Notes: a model not told the origin generated them from the sequence alone. Counted from the stretch's first letter, positions 1-7,905 are shown. The stretch: 64,000 bases of DNA from Aquimixticola soesokkakensis (GCF_900172375.1 NZ_FWFS01000007.1:1-64000), one strand, 5' to 3'. A program made the numbers and translations.

Positions 1-330
1 GCGGCGATCATCAAGTCGGGCTGCGGCCTTATTACGGCTGGCCGCCACGACCATCGGCCGGAGCGACACGGCCGGAGCGACACGGCCGATGGTGCCTTCT
101 ACCGTCGCCTTTCGGCACGGATTGGAAAGCAGAAGGCGGTGACGCCAACCGCCCGCAAGATCGCCGTCCTGTTCTATAACGCCATCAGACATCGCATGAC
201 ATATCAGGATCAGGGCGCTGCGGCCTATGACGAGAGGCATCGCCAAAGGGTTCTGGCTAACCGTAAGCGGCGCGCAAAGACCTTGGGTTACGCCTTGGCG
301 CCCATGCCCAACCCAGAGGCTGTTTCTTAG
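1..330 (+). pseudogene. IS110-family transposase, C-terminal remnant
   Basis: The frame is open from the window edge to a TAG stop. From about position 94 it reads a typical IS110 C-terminus: AFYRRLSARIGKQKAV, then ARKIAVLFYNAIRHRMTY and a basic tail ending RRAKTLGY. IS110 transposases are about 330-400 residues, so at most the last quarter is inside the window. The sequence upstream of position 91 (rich in His, Arg and Asp) does not resemble the family and contains a 14-bp tandem duplication. This suggests that the remnant is rearranged, not merely cut by the window edge. The family call rests on recalled motifs. Confidence 0.55.
61..88. repeat. 14-bp tandem duplication
   Basis: The unit GAGCGACACGGCCG occurs twice in a row, preceded by a partial copy (CGGCCG). 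It lies just upstream of the recognisable part of the IS110 remnant and looks like a local slippage or duplication event in decaying DNA. Confidence 0.7.
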
Positions 331-350
331 GAAGCAACGCAGTTCTTCAC

Positions 351-716
351 GTGCCAAAAGCCGTGAGGTTCAGGTTTGTGGAAGAACACCGAGGTCAGTT
401 TCCGACAGAGCGCTTGTGTCATGTCATGGAGGTTAGCGCGCGCGGATTGCGGGCTTTCCGTAGTCGCCCGGCCAGCCGTAGACAACGCAGTGATCTGGTG
501 ACGCTGGCACACATCAAGGAACAGTCTCGTCTCAGCCTGGGCAGCTATGGCAGGCTGCGGATGACCGAAGAGCTGAAGGAGATCGGCTTGGACGTGGGGC
601 ATCGCCGTGTTGGCAGATCAATGCGTCAGAACGGCATATCTGTTGTGAGAACACGCAAACATAAGGTGACGACAGACAGTGATCACACGTTCAACATTGC
701 CCCGAACCTTGTTGAT
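351..716 (+). pseudogene. IS3-family transposase orfB, N-terminal fragment
   Basis: The frame resembles the N-terminal helical region of IS3-family OrfB: HRGQFPTERLCHVMEVS, then SYGRLRMTEELKEIGLDVGH, RRVGRSMRQNGI and DSDHTFNIAPNLVD. The last motif normally leads directly into the integrase core (DDE domain). Here the frame runs into the left end of the IS21-family element and stops at TGA 723-725. The integrase core does not resume on the other side of the IS21 element, so part of the IS3 element was lost or a later rearrangement occurred. Non-functional. Confidence 0.75.
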
Positions 717-739
717 TGTCACTGAGAACTGACCCGGTA
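711..739 (+). repeat. IS21 left terminal inverted repeat
   Basis: The 29 bases match the reverse complement of 3304-3332 exactly. The core begins TGTCACTGAGAACTGACCC. A related internal copy, TGTCACTGAGAATTGACCC, starts at 751. Confidence 0.9.
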
Positions 740-1243
740 GCCCCATAAATTGTCACTGAGAATTGACCCATGTGAACACACTTCCCCGACGGTTTTGGTT
801 GGGGTGATTTGGAGTGATCGACATGGGATTTTTGAGTGTCATTCGACGCTGGGCATTGCGTGACAAAATGCCGATACGCGAGATTGCCCGGCGGACGGGT
901 TTGTCTCGGAATACTATCAAGAAGTATCTGCGCGAAGGTGCGGTGGAACCGCAGTTCAAGACGCCCAAGCGTCCAAGCAAGATGGATCCCTACGCGGATC
1001 GGCTGTCAGCCTGGCTTTTGATCCAGACGCGGAAGTCACGCAAAGAGCGGCGGACAGTGAAGCAAATGCATGCTGATCTGGTGAAGCTGGGATATGATAG
1101 CTCTTATGAACGCGTGGCAGCTTTCGCCCGGGCATGGCGTGAAGATCGGCATCGAGCGGAACAGACGACGGGGCGCGGCACCTACGTGCCTTTGGTGTTC
1201 GCGCCCGGCGAAGCCTTCCAATTCGATTGGAGCGAGGACTGGG

Positions 1244-1277
1244 GTCACGCCAAAGGCGTGCTTTCAGCACGACATCG
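1244..1277. repeat. 34-nt hairpin repeat, copy 1, inside istA
   Basis: This segment matches 1668-1701 at 32 of 34 positions. It contains a CACGCC-AAA-GGCGTG stem-loop immediately overlapping a second one, GTGCT-TTC-AGCAC. It interrupts istA between the W of the SEDW motif and the I of the following IGGERVKLQV segment, shifting frame by +1. Confidence 0.85.
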
Positions 1278-1667
1278 GCGGTGAGCGCGTCAAACTTCAG
1301 GTCGCTCATATCAAACTGTCACACAGCCGCGCTTTCTTGGTGCGGGCCTACCCGCTGCAAACGCATGAGATGCTGTTTGACGCCCACTGGCATGCATTCC
1401 GTGTGTTCGGCGGCGTGCCTGGTCGCGGGATCTATGACAATATGAAGACCGCCGTTGATCGTGTGGGCAAAGGTAAGCAGCGAGACGTCAATGCACGCTT
1501 CAAGGCTATGGCCAGCCACTACGTGTTTGAGCCGGAGTTCTGCAATCCGGCGGCCGGTTGGGAGAAAGGCCAGGTTGAGAAGAATGTGCAGGATGCGCGC
1601 AACCGCATGTGGCAGGTCATGCCGGTCTGCGCCGATCTGGCAGAGCTGAACCAATGGCTTGAAGATC

Positions 1668-1701
1668 GTCACGCCACAGGCGTGCTTCCAGCACGACATC
1701 G
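1668..1701. repeat. 34-nt hairpin repeat, copy 2, inside istA
   Basis: Second copy of the 1244-1277 unit with two substitutions (loop A to C, and T to C). Both overlapping stems are preserved: CACGCC-ACA-GGCGTG and GTGCT-TCC-AGCAC. It interrupts istA between the R of WLEDR and IALWTE, again shifting frame by +1, and again is followed directly by ATCG. Confidence 0.85.
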
Positions 1702-2000
1702 CCCTTTGGACAGAGACACCGCACAAGGCTCTACCGGGGTCCATCGCTGACGTGTGGGAGGCCGAGAAGCCTACGCTGATGGCACTGCCCCCGGCATTCG
1801 ATGGCTTCATCGAACACAGTAAGCGTGTGTCACCCACATGCCTGATCACGTTCGAACGCAATCGCTACAGCGTTCCCGCCAGCTTTGCGAACCGCCGTGT
1901 CAGTTTGCATGTCTATCCCGAACGGCTGATCGTGGTCGCTGAAGGGCAAACGGTGTGCGAGCATGCGCGGATCATCGAGCGGTCTCATCCACTGCCCCGG

Positions 2001-2042
2001 CAGTGCATGTTTACATGCATGAGAGGGGGCAAGCCCGGCAAG
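2001..2042. repeat. 42-nt double-hairpin insertion inside istA
   Basis: This in-frame extra segment lies between LPR and VIYDWRHY of istA. It contains a perfect 7-bp stem TGCATGT-TT-ACATGCA (2004-2019) followed by GGGC-AA-GCCC (2027-2036). The sequence is unrelated to the 34-nt repeats, but the two-hairpin architecture is the same. Confidence 0.6.
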
Positions 2043-2078
2043 GTCATCTATGACTGGCGCCACTATCTCGCGCTCGTC

Positions 2079-2115
2079 CATTGTCCTCGGACCAATGGCG
2101 GACAAGGCCTCGCTC
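2079..2115. repeat. 37-nt double-hairpin insertion inside istA
   Basis: This extra segment lies between YLALV and QRKPGALRNGAPF of istA and shifts frame by +1. It contains CCATTGTCC-TC-GGACCAATGG (2078-2098, one bulged C). An alternative pairing joins TTGTCC (2081-2086) to GGACAA (2100-2105). Confidence 0.6.
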
Positions 2116-2469
2116 CAACGCAAACCGGGCGCACTTCGGAATGGTGCGCCGTTCACGCAGATGCCCGATGCCTTCCGTCAATTGCAGGATCACATGGCTC
2201 GCGTAAAGAAGGCGGTGACCGAGAGATGGTCGACATTCTGTCTTTGGTTCTTCAGCACAACGAAGAGGACGTTTTGTGTGCAGTGGAACTGGCACTTGAA
2301 GCAGGCGTCCCCACCAAGACGCATATCCTGAACCTGTTACATCGATTGATCGACCGCAGACCGACAGATCACCCCAAGGTCGATCCGCCGGACGCACTGG
2401 CATTGCAGACAACGCCAGTTGCCAACGTCGGTCGCTATGACGGGTTGCGCCAGACTGAGGAGAAGCGCC

Positions 2470-3261
2470 ATGCGTCATGACCCGGCAGGAGCCTCTATCG
2501 TCATCATGCTGCGCAGCCTCAAGCTCTATGGCATGGCAAATGCGGTCGACGATCTGGTCGCCCAGGGCGCGCCAGCATTCGAGGCTGCCACGCCAATGCT
2601 GTCACAATTGCTCAAAGCCGAGATCGCCGAACGTGAGGTACGGTCCATCGCCTACCACACGAAGGTTGCCCGCTTCCCCGCATACAAAGATCTGACGGGC
2701 TTCGACTTTGCATCGAGTGAGATCAACGAAGCAACAGTGCGGCAGCTACACCGATGCGAGTTTATCGAAGCGGCCGAGAATGTCGTTTTGATCGGCGGTC
2801 CCGGAACGGGCAAGAGCCACACAGCCACAGCAATCGGCGTCCAAGCCATCGAACATCACCGGCGTAAGGTGCGCTTCTTCTCGACCGTGGAATTGGTCAA
2901 CGCGCTGGAGCAGGAGAAGGCGCTTGGTAAGGCAGGCAAACTCGCTGAGATGCTGACGAAGGTCGACTTGGTCATCTTGGACGAACTCGGCTACCTGCCG
3001 TTCAGTTCATCTGGCGGGGCGCTGCTCTTCCATCTGCTCAGCAAACTCTACGAGCGCACCAGCGTCATCATCACCACAAACCTCAGATTCTCAGAATGGG
3101 CGCAGGTCTTCGGGGATGCAAAAATGACAACCGCGCTCCTCGATAGGCTGACCCACCGCTGCCACATCCTCGAAACCGGAAACGATAGCTACCGCTTCAA
3201 AGCCAGCGCTGAGGCTGCAAAGAAAACACGAAAGGAGGCCAAAACATTGACCACGTCATAA
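2470..3261 (+). CDS. istB: IS21 helper ATPase IstB
   Basis: IstB is the AAA+ ATPase that selects target DNA and stimulates IstA. The Walker A motif GGPGTGKS, Walker [13 protein letters not shown], sensor segment [13 protein letters not shown] and the [11 protein letters not shown] motif are all present. Its 263 residues are the usual IstB length. The start is ATG 2470, overlapping the 3' end of istA (stop 2478-2480) as usual for translationally coupled IS21 genes. The frame is intact, unlike istA, so IstB could be made but would lack its transposase partner unless another istA copy exists. Confidence 0.93.
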   Translation: MRHDPAGASIVIMLRSLKLYGMANAVDDLVAQGAPAFEAATPMLSQLLKAEIAEREVRSIAYHTKVARFPAYKDLTGFDFASSEINEATVRQLHRCEFIEAAENVVLIGGPGTGKSHTATAIGVQAIEHHRRKVRFFSTVELVNALEQEKALGKAGKLAEMLTKVDLVILDELGYLPFSSSGGALLFHLLSKLYERTSVIITTNLRFSEWAQVFGDAKMTTALLDRLTHRCHILETGNDSYRFKASAEAAKKTRKEAKTLTTS

Positions 3262-3303
3262 ACCACGACGCATAACTGAGGGTGGGTCAAATCTCGGTGA
3301 AAA

Positions 3304-3332
3304 TACCGGGTCAGTTCTCAGTGACAATCAAC
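3304..3332 (-). repeat. IS21 right terminal inverted repeat
   Basis: Exact reverse complement of 711-739. An internal degenerate copy lies at 3283-3300, between the istB stop and this repeat. Confidence 0.9.
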
Positions 3333-3838
3333 ATCAATTCCTTGACCGCTGGACCGAGCTTTATAATACGGCTCAGGATCTTCCTGAATGGACGCCATTT
3401 GAATATGCATCGCCTGACCCGATGGATCGTTCTGCTGCGCGCCGTATTCTCGAGGAAATGCAGCCTAGTGGGAAGTTCGGAAAGGCAAGAAAGATAGGCC
3501 TATTCGGCGGTCGTTACCGTTTGGAAGTCAGAGGGCACTCATTCTTCGTAAGCTTGCGTGTAAACGCAACCTACGATGAAGATCGGCCCGGTAGCCCTTA
3601 TAGACTGGCCTTCGAAAAAGGAAACCACGCGCGCTCCAGCAACTGCTTATCGCCGGATATTTCGGAAGAAATTCGCATTCGCCGCGGCGAAAGCAAAAGA
3701 ATCGACGAGCGGAGCGATCCTCATCTGAAAGATATATTGGCGACGTGGGATGGCGAGACCGCTACCTTGCGCGAACTTATTGACCGATATGTTTTCGAAA
3801 TATGTCAACTTGATGCGGCAAACTGGCCAAACCAGTAG
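3329..3838 (+). pseudogene. Broken gene of unknown function, 3' part
   Basis: An open frame runs out of the right end of the IS21 element without a start codon. It reads FLDRWTELYNTAQDLPEW, then MDRSAARRILEEMQPSGKFG, ending QLDAANWPNQ at TAG. The first in-frame ATG is at 3422. Continuous, protein-like sequence before that ATG suggests that the 5' end was removed by the insertion. Base use is visibly more AT-rich than the core genes, as expected for acquired DNA. I recognise no domain. The alternative is an intact small gene starting at 3422 (138 aa). Confidence 0.5.
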
Positions 3839-3930
3839 TTTTTTCGCCGTCGCTGACTTGAAATTTGTACATTCTACCCATGCTCACCAGACATTAGAAT
3901 ATAACGCAGCGAAGGTCTGCTTTCCGCCTA

Positions 3931-5466
3931 TTCCGTTGAAAAACTCTTGTTGATTTGTGGCTTGGTCGCTGATTCACTTTCGTTAGTGAAGCGGGGGGAT
4001 CTGCGATGCTGGGACCAAGACAAGAGGCGCAGCACGCATTGTTTTACGAGTTCTCGATAGAGGATCATGTCCCGCAGGATCACCTGCTGCGATCCATCGA
4101 CCGCTTCGTGGATCTGACAGGTATCCGCCAGCATCTGGCTCCGTTCTACAGCAATACCGGCCGCCCCTCCATCGATCCCGAGCTGCTGATCCGCATGCTC
4201 CTGGTCGGGTATTGCCTGGGCATCCGGTCGGAGCGGCGGCTCTGCGAAGAGGTGCATCTGAATCTCGCATACCGCTGGTTTTGTCGCCTCGATCTGGCGG
4301 ATCGGGTGCCAGACCATTCCAGCTTTTCGAAGAACCGCCACGGCCGGTTCCGGGACAGCGACCTGTTGCGTCACGTGTTCGAGACGGTTGTCGCGCGGTG
4401 TATCGCGGAGGGTCTGGTCAGCGGCCAGCGCTTCGCAGCAGACGCAAGCCTGATCGAAGCCGATGCCAACAAGCAGAACTCGTCCGCCAAGGAAGACTGG
4501 CACCCTGAAGCCATAAATCCAGCGGATGCGTCGCGGGCCGTTCGGGAATATCTCGAAGTTCTCGATGATGCCGCCTTCGGCGCGGCCACGCCCGTCAAGC
4601 CGAAGTTCACGTCCCATTCCGACCCGTCAAGCCAGTGGACGGCTGCCCGCAAAGGCCCTGCGTTCTTTGCTTATTCGACGAACTACCTGATCGATACCCA
4701 CCACGCCGTCATCGTCGATGTTGAAGCGACCCGGTCGATCCGGCAGGCCGAGGTCGGGTCCGTTCGCACGATGCTGGATCGGGTCAAAGACACGTTCGAC
4801 CTGCATCCCGAGCGCATCATCGCAGACACCGCTTACGGTTCCGGGCCGATGCTGGGCTGGCTGGTGGACCGCAAGATCGCACCGCATATTCCGGTCATCG
4901 ACAAGGCGGGCCGCACAGACGGCACGTGGTCTCGCGCTGACTTCGAATGGGACGCCGAGAACAACCAATACATCTGCCCGCAAGGCGAAACCCTCAAGCA
5001 ATTCCGACGCAACTACTCAGACCCGAACCGTGGCCCGACCGGCAAGGGCGTAGCCAAGTATCAGGCCCTGAAGCTGACCTGCCAATCCTGCCCCTCGAAG
5101 CCGAAATGCTGCCCGAATGCCGACGCCCGCAAGATCACCCGCGAAGAGCATGAAGACGCCCGCCAGGTTGCCCGCGATATCGCCAGGACGGCGCAATACG
5201 CCGTCTCAATGCGGCTCCGTAAGAAGGTCGAGATGCTCTTCGCCCACCTCAACCGCATTCTGCGGCTGGTGCGGCTCCGATTGCGCGGTCCCAACGGCGC
5301 GAATGACGAATTCTTGCTCGCCGCCACCGCCCAAAACCTCCGGAAATTGGCCAAGATCCTTCCTGCACCGCAGCATGATCGCCCAGCCTGACAAGAAAGG
5401 CGCTTGCGCGCTCATCAGCACCTGAATTTCTGCGCGAGCAAACAGGTGTTTTTCAACAGAATCCGC
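3931..5466 (+). mobile_element. IS1182-family insertion sequence
   Basis: One transposase gene is bracketed by imperfect inverted ends. The left end (about 3931-3950) reads TTCCGTTGAAAAACTCTTGT. The reverse complement of the right end (about 5441-5466) reads ATTCTGTTGAAAAACACCTG. The shared GTTGAAAAAC core and nearby matches support these as the termini. Exact ends are uncertain by a few bases. A short CCGCC occurs outside both ends but is too short to call a target duplication. Confidence 0.75.
4006..5391 (+). CDS. IS1182-family transposase
   Basis: A 461-residue DDE transposase of the IS1182/IS5-like superfamily. The N-terminal DUF772-type domain is clear (DHLLRSIDRFVDLTGIR; GRPSIDPELLIRMLLVGYCL; RWFCRLDLADRVPDHSSFSK). 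The catalytic core carries FAADASLIEADANK and IIADTAYGSG. A cysteine cluster lies near 350-375 (LTCQSCPSKPKCCPN), and the C-terminus reads LFAHLNRILRLVRLRLRG. The frame is intact and the length normal. A purine-rich GGGGGGAT lies upstream of ATG 4006. Likely a functional copy. Confidence 0.9.
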   Translation: MLGPRQEAQHALFYEFSIEDHVPQDHLLRSIDRFVDLTGIRQHLAPFYSNTGRPSIDPELLIRMLLVGYCLGIRSERRLCEEVHLNLAYRWFCRLDLADRVPDHSSFSKNRHGRFRDSDLLRHVFETVVARCIAEGLVSGQRFAADASLIEADANKQNSSAKEDWHPEAINPADASRAVREYLEVLDDAAFGAATPVKPKFTSHSDPSSQWTAARKGPAFFAYSTNYLIDTHHAVIVDVEATRSIRQAEVGSVRTMLDRVKDTFDLHPERIIADTAYGSGPMLGWLVDRKIAPHIPVIDKAGRTDGTWSRADFEWDAENNQYICPQGETLKQFRRNYSDPNRGPTGKGVAKYQALKLTCQSCPSKPKCCPNADARKITREEHEDARQVARDIARTAQYAVSMRLRKKVEMLFAHLNRILRLVRLRLRGPNGANDEFLLAATAQNLRKLAKILPAPQHDRPA

Positions 5467-5496
5467 CCATCTTAGTCGTATGCTGCGCTGCGTTGA

Positions 5497-6936
5497 TTAT
5501 CTTGCGACCTCTGCCCAGAAGGATGACTTCCGGGCATGGGCGTCCTCCAGCGCCTGCAGGTAGGCGGCGTGCGGGAGGTGCGGACCGTAGTTGCTGATAC
5601 GGGTGTCAGCCTCGGCGCAGCTTTGGAGGTGGCGAGCGGCGTGACCGTAGCGGCCTTTGCGTTGCTGAGTGAGCGCGTAATCGATCAGGGCGCGCCAGAG
5701 GAGCACGGCTTGAAGCGGGTGGTTTGGAGCCAGTTCCTCTGCCAGCGGCGTCAGGATCTCGTAGACATTGCCATCAAGATCGGCGTGGCGCGCGTCGATC
5801 AACTGGCGGGCCAGTTGTAGGTCCTGCGTGGCGCGGCAGAACCACAGCGCTTTGGTCATCGATGGATAGGCCAGCACGATCGCGCGGGCGGCGTCGGCTG
5901 CATCGATATCCTCGAAATCCGGCTGCAGCTTCAGATGATGGCGCAGCGCATCGGGGCAGAGCCGCGCTTCGAACCGCGCCCAAAGCGCATCGCGCACCTC
6001 GTTCTTTCGCCCGAGCGCCGAGAGGCAGGCGAAATGCGCATCATCGAGCTCGCGCGGGTCATGCCAGTCGGACCGCTGATCAAGTTTCTGCGCGGCGAGG
6101 GCCGTGCGGATCAGCACGAGGGCCTCCTCGGGGCGGCCCGCGTCCAGAAGGCGGGTCGCGGCATCGGGGGCGATGGTGTGGTAGGTCAACTGCTCGGGCG
6201 TGTATTTCGCCATCCAGCTATCCACGTCGCCCTGCTGATCAGCCACCTCCTGCAAGATGCGCTCGAGCGTGCTGTTACGATGCCTACGGGCGCGGTTTTC
6301 GCGGTCGGATTTGCGGACATAGTCGTGGCGGGCCAGCTCTGCTGCCGTGATCGGCGCCTCGCATGCTGTGGTGGCCTTCTCCTTCAGCGCGGCCAGACCC
6401 TCTGGGCCGAGCGCGGGTGCAAGGGCCTTAATCGCGCGATCAAAAGCGCCGTAACCATCCGCAACCGTAACCTCAAGGATCTGTTCGGCCAGCATGTCGG
6501 GTGTAAGCTTCAGACGCGGAGCGATCTCACCGATCGCCTCCATCGCCGCGTGCATCGTGTCGCCGATGGTGCCCCAGCTGTCATCGGTGCGCTCGTGGAT
6601 GGCTTCGGCCAGATGCAGCTGCGCCCAAAGGAGGTCAAAGGCCAGGCCCGGCGCGGTGGGCGCGATACGGGTCTCGATCAGCTGAATCGCCTCGGTCAGC
6701 TCCTGCGCGAGCTTTTTCTGCGAGGGGCGGTTGAGGAAACTCTTGCCCCGCCGGATCGCGGCAAAGCGCTTGCGGATATCGGCGGCAACCGTCTCGGGCC
6801 CGTCATCGGCGGCCAGAGCCATCCGCACCCTGCGCTGCCGCGCGGCATCGCCCTTCACTGCCTCAAGAAGCAGATCGGCCAGCACTTCCGCTCCGAGCGC
6901 GGTCAGGTTGGCTTTGTTGAGGGATTTGCCGGCCAT
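5497..6936 (-). CDS. DUF6880-like cytoplasmic protein
   Basis: A 479-residue soluble protein that begins MAGKSLNKANLTALGAEVLA and is rich in alpha-helix. Its C-terminal half has repeated helical pairs of TPR-like character (ATRLLDAGRPEEALVLIRTA; DAHFACLSALGRKNEVRDAL). I associate this pattern with the uncharacterised DUF6880 family found in alphaproteobacteria. No signal peptide or catalytic motif is visible. It is the first chromosomal gene after the IS cluster and appears intact, ending about 30 bp from the IS1182 right end. Function unknown. Confidence 0.75.
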   Translation of the reverse strand: MAGKSLNKANLTALGAEVLADLLLEAVKGDAARQRRVRMALAADDGPETVAADIRKRFAAIRRGKSFLNRPSQKKLAQELTEAIQLIETRIAPTAPGLAFDLLWAQLHLAEAIHERTDDSWGTIGDTMHAAMEAIGEIAPRLKLTPDMLAEQILEVTVADGYGAFDRAIKALAPALGPEGLAALKEKATTACEAPITAAELARHDYVRKSDRENRARRHRNSTLERILQEVADQQGDVDSWMAKYTPEQLTYHTIAPDAATRLLDAGRPEEALVLIRTALAAQKLDQRSDWHDPRELDDAHFACLSALGRKNEVRDALWARFEARLCPDALRHHLKLQPDFEDIDAADAARAIVLAYPSMTKALWFCRATQDLQLARQLIDARHADLDGNVYEILTPLAEELAPNHPLQAVLLWRALIDYALTQQRKGRYGHAARHLQSCAEADTRISNYGPHLPHAAYLQALEDAHARKSSFWAEVAR

Positions 6937-6960
6937 GAAATACGCCCTTGGGTCTGAGAG

Positions 6961-6980
6961 ATCGGCTTAGCCTAGCCGAT
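6961..6980. other. Short inverted repeat upstream of the DUF6880-like gene
   Basis: ATCGGCT-TAGCCT-AGCCGAT forms a perfect 7-bp stem 25 bp upstream of the minus-strand start at 6936. It could be a regulator site or a 5'-UTR hairpin; nothing else identifies it. Confidence 0.35.
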
Positions 6981-7001
6981 GGCGAGGGGAAATCAGCATA
7001 T

Positions 7002-7024
7002 GGAAAAGGCGCCCAGTGGGCGCC
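7002..7024 (-). terminator. Rho-independent terminator of the complex I accessory gene
   Basis: On the minus strand GGCGCCC-ACT-GGGCGCC is followed by TTTTCC. It lies 66 bp beyond the stop of the gene at 7090-7401. Confidence 0.75.
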
Positions 7025-7089
7025 CTATATATAGATCTTGGGGAAAGCTTAGCCTGCGTTGGGAAAAACTCAGGTTAGTTTTACAAACG

Positions 7090-7401
7090 TCAGTGCGTCC
7101 AAACCTGACGGCGGTTTGTGGCGAAGTTTTCGCCATATCCGCCGGCGCGCACGTTGTGGGCGCGGGATTTGGGGTCCTGGACGGCGGCGTCGATGCCGTT
7201 TGCTTTGGCATAGTCCAGTGCCGCTTCCTTGGTGGGGAAACGGAGGCGGACCTGGCTTTGGGTGTCGTCAGAGGAGGTCCAGCCCATCAAAGGGTCCACT
7301 TCGCGGCTTGATGCCGGTGCGAAATCCAGCACCCAATCTTTGGTCTTGGCTTGGCCGGACTGCATCGCTGTGCGGGCGGGTTGGTAGATACGTGCGCGCA
7401 T
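7090..7401 (-). CDS. NDUFS4-like NADH dehydrogenase (complex I) accessory subunit
   Basis: This 103-residue protein matches the 'ETC complex I subunit conserved region' family, the bacterial counterpart of the NDUFS4/18-kDa supernumerary subunit found in alphaproteobacteria. Typical residues are [15 protein letters not shown] at the N-terminus and the W-x-L-x-[21 protein letters not shown] and [12 protein letters not shown] segments. It probably docks on the matrix-side/cytoplasmic arm of complex I and helps stability. The start is ATG 7401 with AAGGAG seven bases upstream. Monocistronic, with its own terminator at 7002-7024. Confidence 0.9.
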   Translation of the reverse strand: MRARIYQPARTAMQSGQAKTKDWVLDFAPASSREVDPLMGWTSSDDTQSQVRLRFPTKEAALDYAKANGIDAAVQDPKSRAHNVRAGGYGENFATNRRQVWTH

Positions 7402-7562
7402 CTGCGGCTCCTTGAGCTAGAGGCTGGAAAAGGCTGGGACGCCGCCGCATGGGGGCGGCCAGCCGGTTGCGAGCTTTATCCCCCAGCCACGTCGCCCGAT
7501 CAAGTGTGATTTACGTTGAAATTCTGCCCATCTAGCGCAGGATCGGACAAAGATGCCCTCAA

Positions 7563-7589
7563 ACCGCCGACCCGTGAGAGGTCGACGGT
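7563..7589. other. Intergenic hairpin
   Basis: ACCGCCGACC-CGTGAGA-GGTCGACGGT pairs at 9 of 10 positions. No T-run follows on either strand, so it is not a standard terminator. Confidence 0.5.
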
Positions 7590-7647
7590 CTGGGAAGGAA
7601 CCGTGAGTGGTTAAGAGGTGATCGCCCGACCTGCGACACTGGAGCGA

Positions 7648-7664
7648 GGGGTGGGGTGGGTGGG
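7648..7664 (+). other. G-quadruplex motif
   Basis: GGGGTGGGGTGGGTGGG: four runs of three or more G with single-base loops, the most stable class of predicted quadruplex. It lies in the intergenic region about 240 bp upstream of uvrB, on the uvrB coding strand. Confidence 0.7.
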
Positions 7665-7851
7665 TATATGTCGCGGGTCGGGTCAATCGATCTTGCTGCT
7701 TGCCTCTTCAGGCTAGGTCGATTTTTCCGACAAAACAAGAAAAATAATCGCTTAAGTTGTGCATAAATTCAAAAAATTCAGCCTAAAGTGGTAACAATTT
7801 CTTAACCTTTGCGCAGATAGGGCGATGTATTGGCCGGCGCCCTTGATAATG

Positions 7852-7866
7852 GAACAAATGCGGACC
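7852..7866 (+). promoter_or_regulatory. Possible degenerate LexA (SOS) site upstream of uvrB
   Basis: GAAC-N7-GACC differs by one base from the alphaproteobacterial GAAC-N7-GAAC form of the SOS box. It lies 40 bp before the chosen uvrB start. UvrB genes are commonly SOS-controlled, but a single degenerate match is weak. Confidence 0.25.
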
Positions 7867-7905
7867 ATTTCTAGTCTTGCACCGACCTGCCGCAAGGAGC
7901 CCGCT

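Larger units (their letters stand above)
814..2480 (+). pseudogene. istA: IS21 transposase IstA, interrupted by hairpin insertions
   Basis: IstA is the DDE transposase of IS21 elements. The N-terminal helix-turn-helix is clear (PIREIARRTGLSRNTIKKYL), as are integrase-core segments ([47 protein letters not shown]) and the C-terminus ([17 protein letters not shown]). The protein can only be read by changing frame. Frame 1 runs to about 1242, frame 2 from 1274 to 1669, frame 3 from 1698, frame 1 from 2116, then frame 3 again after a 2-nt gain at 2209-2210. The frame changes coincide with extra hairpin-forming segments at 1243-1273, 1670-1697 and 2079-2115. A further segment at 2001-2042 is 42 nt and keeps frame. 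Flanking family residues join cleanly if these segments are removed. Possible starts are GTG 814 or ATG 823. As it stands it cannot be translated conventionally. Confidence 0.88.
711..3332 (+). mobile_element. IS21-family insertion sequence (istA decayed, istB intact)
   Basis: The boundaries are defined by perfect 29-bp inverted repeats, 711-739 and 3304-3332. Within them the IS21-typical TGT...ACA ends fall at 717 and 3326. A second, imperfect inverted repeat lies just inside (753-770 against 3283-3300, 16 of 18 matching). IS21 elements characteristically carry such multiple terminal repeats as transposase binding sites. The element contains istA (frameshifted) followed by istB in the usual overlapping order. 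No direct target duplication is visible: the six bases flanking TGT/ACA are themselves inverted (GTTGAT/ATCAAC). Confidence 0.88.
7402..7905. other. Structured intergenic region between divergent genes
   Basis: About 500 bp without a supportable gene. It contains a strong hairpin (7563-7589), a perfect G-quadruplex motif (7648-7664) and then an AT-rich stretch (about 7690-7810) that probably holds the uvrB promoter. No tRNA fold was found. A small RNA cannot be excluded. Confidence 0.5.

Noticed and set aside
1-5470. Genomic island or integrative element with attachment sites
   Set aside because: Only insertion sequences and a relic gene are present; no integrase, tRNA target or att repeat was seen in the window.
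3921-5471. Target-site duplication of the IS1182 element
   Set aside because: CCGCC flanks both ends but is only five bases and the exact ends are uncertain, so it may be chance.
7402-7820. tRNA or rRNA gene in the gap before uvrB
   Set aside because: No cloverleaf, CCA end or TTCGA loop could be found; only a single hairpin and a G-rich run.
7852-7866. Strong SOS box claim for uvrB
   Set aside because: Only one degenerate match to GAAC-N7-GAAC. I list it as a weak candidate and do not infer LexA control.
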